From: Proteiniclasticum sp043951855
GTDB lineage: Bacteria; Bacillota; Clostridia; Clostridiales; Clostridiaceae
Direction of reading: 5' to 3'
Length of the DNA stretch: 64,000 nucleotides
Assembly: GCF_043951855.1 (NCBI RefSeq)
Contig: NZ_JBINJW010000001.1
Span: 372,001 to 436,000, forward strand
The notes under the pieces were generated by a model. That model had not been told where the DNA came from, made no database searches, and saw only the letters and a program-made list of their open reading frames with translations. The position numbers were made by a program, and so were the translations under genes. This document shows, one piece after another, positions 59,595-64,000 of the stretch; the stretch's first letter is position 1, and every line of letters starts with the position of its first letter.

Positions 59595-60071
59595 TTATTG
59601 AAGAATGAGTAGATAAAGAAGAAGAATGAAGACCACTATAAATGTAAAAACAAGAAGCCATCTGGTATCTTTTGTGTCAGAAGATCTACCTTCCACTTTA
59701 TTCTCCTGATCAACGAGTTCTTTGAGAAGTCCTGCTCTTAAAGCTTTATCCACTGTATCTGTCTGCAGGCTCACCGCAGCATCTTCTCTATCAAGTAGAT
59801 TTCTCTCCGTTTCTTTCATCTTCGCCATCTCAGAGGAAATCCTTTGAAGGTAAGCCTCTGGAGTTTCATGAAGCTGACGGGTGAAATGGACTTCTGCTTT
59901 AAGCTTTGTATCTCCTCTTAAGAGGACTTCGTCTCTTCTTGCAAGTATTTCTTCCACTTCCTTGGACAGGCTTTCCATCATCACCTTCTCAGAAGTTGAA
60001 GATGCCTCTCCACTTCGCTTGTTCAGTTCCAGTAACAGCTTGACTAAGGGGTCTGTTCCATTAACTTTCAT
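59595..60071 (-). CDS. tail-anchored protein of unknown function in the flagellin region
   Basis: A 158-residue protein I do not recognise. Residues 1-130 are charged and helical (for example ESLSKEVEEILARRDEVLLRGDTKLKAEVHF). The only membrane segment is at the very C-terminus (WLLVFTFIVVFILLLYLLILQ), with nothing after it, so it is a predicted tail-anchored protein facing the cytosol. It lies between flagellin and flaG. AGGTGAATC precedes the ATG, and a sigma D-like -10 (TCCGATAT) lies about 30 bases upstream, so it is probably expressed with the late flagellar genes. A structural or regulatory role in motility is inference. Confidence 0.7.
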   Translation of the reverse strand: MKVNGTDPLVKLLLELNKRSGEASSTSEKVMMESLSKEVEEILARRDEVLLRGDTKLKAEVHFTRQLHETPEAYLQRISSEMAKMKETERNLLDREDAAVSLQTDTVDKALRAGLLKELVDQENKVEGRSSDTKDTRWLLVFTFIVVFILLLYLLILQ

Positions 60072-60101
60072 GATTCACCTCCATAAGTTCTCTTGCTATC
60101 T

Positions 60102-60127
60102 ATATCGGACACTTCTCAGAAAAAATA
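60102..60127 (-). promoter_or_regulatory. sigma D-like promoter of the tail-anchored gene
   Basis: On the minus strand TATT (60127-60124), 14 bases, TCCGATAT (60109-60102). The -10 matches at 7 of 8 bases; the -35 is poor. Confidence 0.6.
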
Positions 60128-60145
60128 AATCCGGACAAAGGAATA

Positions 60146-60169
60146 GGACCTGGAAATGAATCCAAGTCC
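60146..60169 (-). terminator. probable flagellin terminator
   Basis: GGACTTGGA and TCCAGGTCC pair over about 9 bp (one G-T pair) 24 bases after the flagellin stop. The tail (TATTCCTTT) is only partly T-rich. Confidence 0.6.
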
Positions 60170-60192
60170 TGTAGAGAAAACTATTCTTTTGA

Positions 60193-61017
60193 TTATCCTA
60201 GTAGCTGTAATACTCCCTGAGGCATCTGGTTAGCCTGAGCAAGCATAGCTGTTGAAGCCTGGTTCAGGATGTTGTTCTTTGTGAAGCTCATCATTTCCTT
60301 AGCCATGTCAACGTCTCTGATTCTTGATTCAGCTGCTGAGAGGTTTTCAGAAGTAGTTGTCAGGTTGTTGATTGTGTGATCAAGTCTGTTCTGCTTTGCA
60401 CCAAGCTGTGCTCTTTCACCTGAAACTAATGCAATCGCATCATCAATTGTTTTAATTGCAGCAGTGGATGTAGTAGCGTCCGTACCTAAGTTTATTCCAT
60501 CTACTCCTAAAGCAGCTGACTGCATATCCGCTAATGTTACATCCAGAGTTTGAGTTGTGTTTGCGCCAATTTGAAGGGTAAATGTTCCAGTAGTACCGCC
60601 AGTTGTATCAAGTAGATTTTGACCGTTGAACTGAGTAGTAGTAGCTATTCTATCCACTTCTTCGATCAACTCAGCTACTTCCTTCTGGATTTCTCCTCTG
60701 TCAGCAGCTGTATTTGTATCATTGGCACTCTGTACTGATAATTCTCTCATTCTCTGAAGAATGGAGTGAGTTTCATTAAGTGCGCCTTCTGCTGTCTGAA
60801 TCAGTGAGATCCCGTCCTGTGCATTTCTAGCTGCCTGATTAAGACCACTGATCTGTCCTCTCATCTTTTCGGAGATTGCAAGACCTGCAGCATCATCCCC
60901 AGCTCTGTTGATTCTAAGACCTGAAGAAAGCTTTTCCAGTGACTTCGCCTGAGCACCCTGAGCGGATGTCAGTCTTGAATATGTGTTCATAGCAGCGATA
61001 TTGTTGTTAATTCTCAT
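60193..61017 (-). CDS. fliC: flagellin
   Basis: A 274-residue filament subunit with the conserved N-terminal D0/D1 region (MRINNNIAAMNTYSRLTSAQ and LSSGLRINRAGDDAAGLAISEKMRGQISGLNQA). The central region is short and variable (about 140-190). The C-terminal region is RDVDMAKEMMSFTKNNILNQASTAMLAQANQMPQGVLQLLG. It is about the size of B. subtilis Hag. It is transcribed from a sigma D promoter. The leader contains two AGGA elements positioned as CsrA sites, and csrA and fliW are directly upstream. Confidence 0.98.
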   Translation of the reverse strand: MRINNNIAAMNTYSRLTSAQGAQAKSLEKLSSGLRINRAGDDAAGLAISEKMRGQISGLNQAARNAQDGISLIQTAEGALNETHSILQRMRELSVQSANDTNTAADRGEIQKEVAELIEEVDRIATTTQFNGQNLLDTTGGTTGTFTLQIGANTTQTLDVTLADMQSAALGVDGINLGTDATTSTAAIKTIDDAIALVSGERAQLGAKQNRLDHTINNLTTTSENLSAAESRIRDVDMAKEMMSFTKNNILNQASTAMLAQANQMPQGVLQLLG

Positions 61018-61026
61018 GTTTGTTTT

Positions 61027-61058
61027 CCTCCTTGAATTTTAAGTTGGCATCCTTGCCA
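61027..61058 (-). promoter_or_regulatory. CsrA target region in the flagellin leader
   Basis: In the mRNA, TGGCA-AGGA-TGCCA (61058-61045) forms a 5-bp hairpin that presents AGGA in its 4-base loop. The Shine-Dalgarno AAGGAGG (61033-61027) lies 11 bases further on. Two GGA sites, one in a hairpin loop and one on the ribosome binding site, are the layout of the hag leader bound by CsrA in B. subtilis. Confidence 0.75.
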
Positions 61059-61117
61059 TTATTTGTTAAAAGTCAGAAGAACATCGGCCGTACATCCTTC
61101 TTTCTCTTATGATATCT

Positions 61118-61143
61118 ATATCGGAAACCTATAAACAATGTTA
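61118..61143 (-). promoter_or_regulatory. sigma D promoter of flagellin
   Basis: On the minus strand TAAC (61143-61140), 15 bases, then CCGATAT (61124-61118) preceded by T match the sigma D consensus TAAA-N15-GCCGATAT. The leader is about 95 bases. Confidence 0.85.
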
Positions 61144-61217
61144 AGGGGTAAATTGAAATATTTTTAATTTTTCAGTTTCACCGCTACATCCATACCAACT
61201 TCCATGAATTGAAAAAA

Positions 61218-61233
61218 CCGCTATTTCAGCGGT
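61218..61233 (-). terminator. terminator overlapping the end of csrA
   Basis: On the minus strand ACCGCT, a 5-base loop, AGCGGT, then TTTTTTC. The csrA stop codon lies inside the stem, so the last codons double as terminator. Confidence 0.75.
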
Positions 61234-61445
61234 CCTTTCAGTTTACTGAAGCTCTCCATGGATATATCGGAAGCTTTCTTATTCTCATCCCTGATTTCAT
61301 CATAGACTTCTTTTCTATGTATGGTCACATCTTTCGGTGCATCAATACCTAATTTGATCTTTCCATCCACTATTTCAAGCACCTTCACTTCGATCCTGTC
61401 ATCGATGATGATGCTCTCCCCCACTTTTCTGCTAAGAATCAGCAT
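61221..61445 (-). CDS. csrA: carbon storage regulator CsrA
   Basis: A 74-residue RNA-binding translational repressor with the full CsrA core (MLILSRKVGESIIIDDRIEV, then KIKLGIDAPKDVTIHRKEVYDEI). I chose ATG 61445 because GAGGG lies eight bases before it; it overlaps the fliW stop by 14 bases. It should repress flagellin translation at the sites 61027-61058 and be released when FliW sequesters it. Confidence 0.97.
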   Translation of the reverse strand: MLILSRKVGESIIIDDRIEVKVLEIVDGKIKLGIDAPKDVTIHRKEVYDEIRDENKKASDISMESFSKLKGPLK

Positions 61446-61884
61446 GATCAGTTCCCTCATTCTTTACAAACAGTGGATGCTTCGTGCTATAGCTCACATT
61501 GCTCAGCACATACTGCTTCCCGATCCTATTTTCTGTATTCAGGATGATGGGAGCCAGAAGATTCATGGTGCTTTTCTCAAATACGTCAGACAAGGTGACG
61601 ACATTTAGCATGGCAATCTCTTCTTTCTTTCTGATATTGATTTTAAGAAGTTCACTATCTGGAACTTCCATCTCATAATCTTCTTTGAACTTCCATGGAT
61701 CGGTGACAATAAAGGATACATATTCCCTCTCCACATCCTGCAGTATACTGAAGATTTCATTCTCTGGAATAGGAAGAAGGATAAATTTCCTACTTTCCTC
61801 AAACCCCAGAATTCCATCCGGAAAAACCAGAATATCTTCTTCTCTTATTTCCACTTCTCCAAGAAATTTGGTTTTTATCATCAT
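61432..61884 (-). CDS. fliW: flagellar assembly factor FliW
   Basis: A 150-residue protein with the FliW signature IREEDILVFPDGILGFEESRKFILLPI and VTDPWKF. It binds CsrA and, alternatively, flagellin, so that flagellin is translated only when export proceeds. It lies directly upstream of csrA with overlapping genes, the usual partner-switch arrangement. The C-terminus YSTKHPLFVKNEGTDHADS is typical in length. Confidence 0.96.
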   Translation of the reverse strand: MMIKTKFLGEVEIREEDILVFPDGILGFEESRKFILLPIPENEIFSILQDVEREYVSFIVTDPWKFKEDYEMEVPDSELLKINIRKKEEIAMLNVVTLSDVFEKSTMNLLAPIILNTENRIGKQYVLSNVSYSTKHPLFVKNEGTDHADS

Positions 61885-61895
61885 CTTATTTCACA

Positions 61896-62813
61896 CTACC
61901 TTATATAGTCTAGCAGACTAGGCTGAAGAATCTTGGCACCAGTTGATAGGGAAGCCTGGTAAACAGTGGACATCATGGAAAACTCCATCATCTTTTCTGC
62001 CAGATCGATGTCCTCGCTCTTTGACAGCAGCTCCGTCATGCTGAGACTCTCAGAAGCATTTCTTTCTTTTGCCGCTTCCAGCCTGTTATATACGGCACCC
62101 ATCTTGGACCTGAAACGAATGACGTTATCCAGATGCGCATCCATATCACCGAGAAGTTCACCAGACAGCGAATCTGTGTCTCCATTTTCCATAGCCAGAA
62201 TCACATTATCCAGAAGCGCTCCGAAATCTTTCGTAATCGCATCATCCGCCGTAGTAATCTGAGATCCGTCACTTTCAATATGGATAGAAACTCCTTGGGC
62301 AATTTCTCTGGAAATGAGTCCTTCCCCATCCGCATTTTTACCACCGGCATATGTCATCTTATCATCAGCACCAATAGAGAACGGTGGCTCTGTGGTCTTC
62401 TGCCCGCCGAAAATGAATCTCCCGTCATAATTGGTGTTCAGCATCTGAACCATCTGACCTTTCAGCATTTCCACTTCATCTCTTAACGCAAGTCTGTCTG
62501 TGTCAGAAAGAGAACCATTTGCCCCATAGACAACCAGCTCTCTGGCTCTCTGCACCACTGAAGTGATTTCATTCATAGCGCCATCGGCTGTATCGGTCCA
62601 CCCCAAGGAATCATCAATGTTTCTTCCATACTGTTCATTGGTTCTGATGTTATTATCCAGCCCCATGACTCTGGCCACAAGAATGGGATTGTCAGAAGGT
62701 TTACTGATTTCTTTCCCGGTGGAAAGCTGATTCTGATACTTCTGCATCTGCTTGAGATTTCTATTCAGGTTTCTTAGATAATTCCCAGTAAGGGTATTAT
62801 TGGTAATTCTCAT
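61896..62813 (-). CDS. flgL: flagellar hook-associated protein FlgL (HAP3)
   Basis: A 305-residue flagellin-like junction protein with the N-terminal MRITNNTLTGNYLRNLNRNLKQMQKYQNQLSTGKEISKPSDNP and C-terminal DIDLAEKMMEFSMMSTVYQASLSTGAKILQPSLLDYI. It links hook and filament. It lies 10 bases after flgK and 11 bases before fliW, in the flgK-flgL-fliW-csrA operon. Confidence 0.96.
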   Translation of the reverse strand: MRITNNTLTGNYLRNLNRNLKQMQKYQNQLSTGKEISKPSDNPILVARVMGLDNNIRTNEQYGRNIDDSLGWTDTADGAMNEITSVVQRARELVVYGANGSLSDTDRLALRDEVEMLKGQMVQMLNTNYDGRFIFGGQKTTEPPFSIGADDKMTYAGGKNADGEGLISREIAQGVSIHIESDGSQITTADDAITKDFGALLDNVILAMENGDTDSLSGELLGDMDAHLDNVIRFRSKMGAVYNRLEAAKERNASESLSMTELLSKSEDIDLAEKMMEFSMMSTVYQASLSTGAKILQPSLLDYIR

Positions 62814-62823
62814 ACTCTACTCC

Positions 62824-64000
62824 TTATACACCCGTTCTGTTGATCAGGGTATCCAGCATTTCATTGAGTGTATTGATCACTCTGGAATTGGCTTCATAAC
62901 TTCTCTGATACTTCAGAAGATTGGTCACTTCCTCATCAATGGAAACACCTGACACAGACTCCCTTCTGTTTGAAAGCTGAGCCAGCACCGCACTCTGATT
63001 CTCCACCATATTAGCTGCATGCTCCCCGCGGATTCCTACTTTGATGACGATATCTCCATAAGCGCCTTCCATGGTAGTTCCTGCTGCGCTGAATTCCATC
63101 TGACTGAAATCAAATTTCCTGTTTCTCAGGTTTGCGATTTCAAGTGCTCGGCTTCCATCCCCTGCAGGAGAATTCAGATTCGCCCCAGTGGCGACCATGC
63201 TTTCATCTGCCACGATTTCATCATTGACTCTGATATTCAGTGCGGAAGCAGAGCCATCCTTAAAGGTGAAGAAATCCACAGTTCCCTCCGCAGCATGATT
63301 ATGGATTGAATTGAACATCTCGGCTGTTCCTTCCGCGAAGGTATTAAGGTCTTCTATTCTTGCATCCACTTCATTCATGGCTGCAAGATTTCCGCCTATG
63401 GTTCCCGACTGGATGTTCACTGCTGTGAGTTCACCAGGCACACCTTCTTCTGATGACATTTTATAAAACACTGGCGCACCCACTTGAAATTTCTCCAGAT
63501 CCGCCTCACTCAATGTATGTTCGATAGAATTATTGCTGTCTCCGCCGATGTGGATTCGAGCAGAATATTCTCCGTCCTTGTTCACTGTTATGGCGGCAAT
63601 GGTACTGAGCCTATTCTCTTCATTCTCTTTTCCGGTCACTGTCTGACCATCAATCTCCACAGAAACCCTACCATAGGAATCATAGCTCTCGCTGATTTCT
63701 GATAGACCTGATAAATTCTTCAGCAGCAGGTCCCTAGTATCCATGAGATCATTGGGGCTATGCCCTTTGACCGAGATGTTGAAAATCTGGTCATTGACCG
63801 TATTCAGCTGATCAAGGATGGAGTTGGCATCATATATGTTTTTCTCAACGCTCGCCACCACATCACCCTTAAGCTCCTGCGCCTGAGTGGACATGTGGTT
63901 CAGCGTATCCGTGAAGTTCTTTGACTTCTGAACCACCATGCTTTTGGCATTGAGGCTTTCAGGATTCTTGGACAGCTCCTGCCATGCATTGAACATTTCT
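62824..64000 (-). CDS. flgK: flagellar hook-associated protein FlgK (HAP1), N-terminus outside window
   Basis: About 390 C-terminal residues of FlgK. The reading frame is open to the window edge. The first visible stretch (MFNAWQELSKNPESLNAKSMVVQKSKNFTDTLN) is an internal FlgK segment, not a start. The C-terminal block SIDEEVTNLLKYQRSYEANSRVINTLNEMLDTLINRTGV is diagnostic. The gene is cut by the end of the window, not broken. Confidence 0.95.
   Translation of the reverse strand, partial: EMFNAWQELSKNPESLNAKSMVVQKSKNFTDTLNHMSTQAQELKGDVVASVEKNIYDANSILDQLNTVNDQIFNISVKGHSPNDLMDTRDLLLKNLSGLSEISESYDSYGRVSVEIDGQTVTGKENEENRLSTIAAITVNKDGEYSARIHIGGDSNNSIEHTLSEADLEKFQVGAPVFYKMSSEEGVPGELTAVNIQSGTIGGNLAAMNEVDARIEDLNTFAEGTAEMFNSIHNHAAEGTVDFFTFKDGSASALNIRVNDEIVADESMVATGANLNSPAGDGSRALEIANLRNRKFDFSQMEFSAAGTTMEGAYGDIVIKVGIRGEHAANMVENQSAVLAQLSNRRESVSGVSIDEEVTNLLKYQRSYEANSRVINTLNEMLDTLINRTGV

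Noticed and set aside
1..64000. CRISPR arrays, tRNA or rRNA genes
   Set aside because: No regularly spaced direct repeats and no tRNA or rRNA core motifs were seen on either strand.

Overview
The window is about 64 kb of a low-to-mid-GC Firmicute, most likely a motile member of the Clostridia. Three things point there: the flagellar gene order (flgBC-fliEFGHIJK-flgD-flgE-flbD-motAB-fliL-OPQR-flhBAFG-PilZ-sigma D), the FliW-CsrA-flagellin module, and strong AGGAGG ribosome binding sites. I cannot name the genus from sequence alone.

Region 1 (1-8.6 kb) is visibly AT-rich and looks like a defence island. The C-terminus of a cytosine-5 DNA methyltransferase runs in from the left. It converges on a tightly coupled four-gene operon: GHKL/MORC-like ATPase, Z1-domain helicase-like ATPase, PD-(D/E)XK (DUF4420-type) nuclease and AIPR protein. 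This matches the published Mza-type / MutL-Z1 restriction-like systems. A short-chain dehydrogenase lies just upstream on the same strand.

Region 2 (8.6-20.5 kb) is metabolic and accessory. It holds an XRE regulator with a YxlEFG-like small membrane protein and ABC exporter, a candidate 34-residue hydrophobic type I toxin with a possible antisense RNA, an ADP-ribosylglycohydrolase with a long extra C-terminal part, a VOC protein, a lone Vsr endonuclease, and a complete sucrose cluster (scrB, scrA, scrR, divergent scrK).

Region 3 (20.6-30.7 kb) has two chemoreceptors, a HigB/HigA-type toxin-antitoxin pair whose antitoxin carries an ImmA/IrrE-like HExxH domain, and an IS3-family (IS150-group) element. 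The IS sits in the loop of what was the higBA transcription terminator. Next comes a quinone/catechol-stress type operon (FMN reductase, two-domain VOC dioxygenase) with its MarR regulator. Both promoters of this operon carry the same operator sequence over a TTGAAA -35 box. A GNAT acetyltransferase closes the region.

Region 4 (30.7-54 kb) is one long minus-strand flagellar operon from flgB down to the rod proteins flgF/flgG. It includes sigma D, a SwrB-like protein and an unannotated 66-residue membrane protein that appears to start at ATT. fliM, fliN/fliY and the che genes are missing from it. A terminator-like inverted repeat lies between fliE and fliF.

Region 5 (54.5-64 kb) holds the late genes, several behind visible sigma D promoters: a large chemoreceptor, a FliT-like chaperone, fliS, fliD, flaG, a tail-anchored protein of unknown function, flagellin, csrA, fliW, flgL and the start-truncated flgK. 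The flagellin leader carries a hairpin with AGGA in its loop plus the Shine-Dalgarno GGA, which is the layout expected for CsrA repression relieved by FliW.

All coordinates and motifs come from reading the sequence. No database search or folding program was run.
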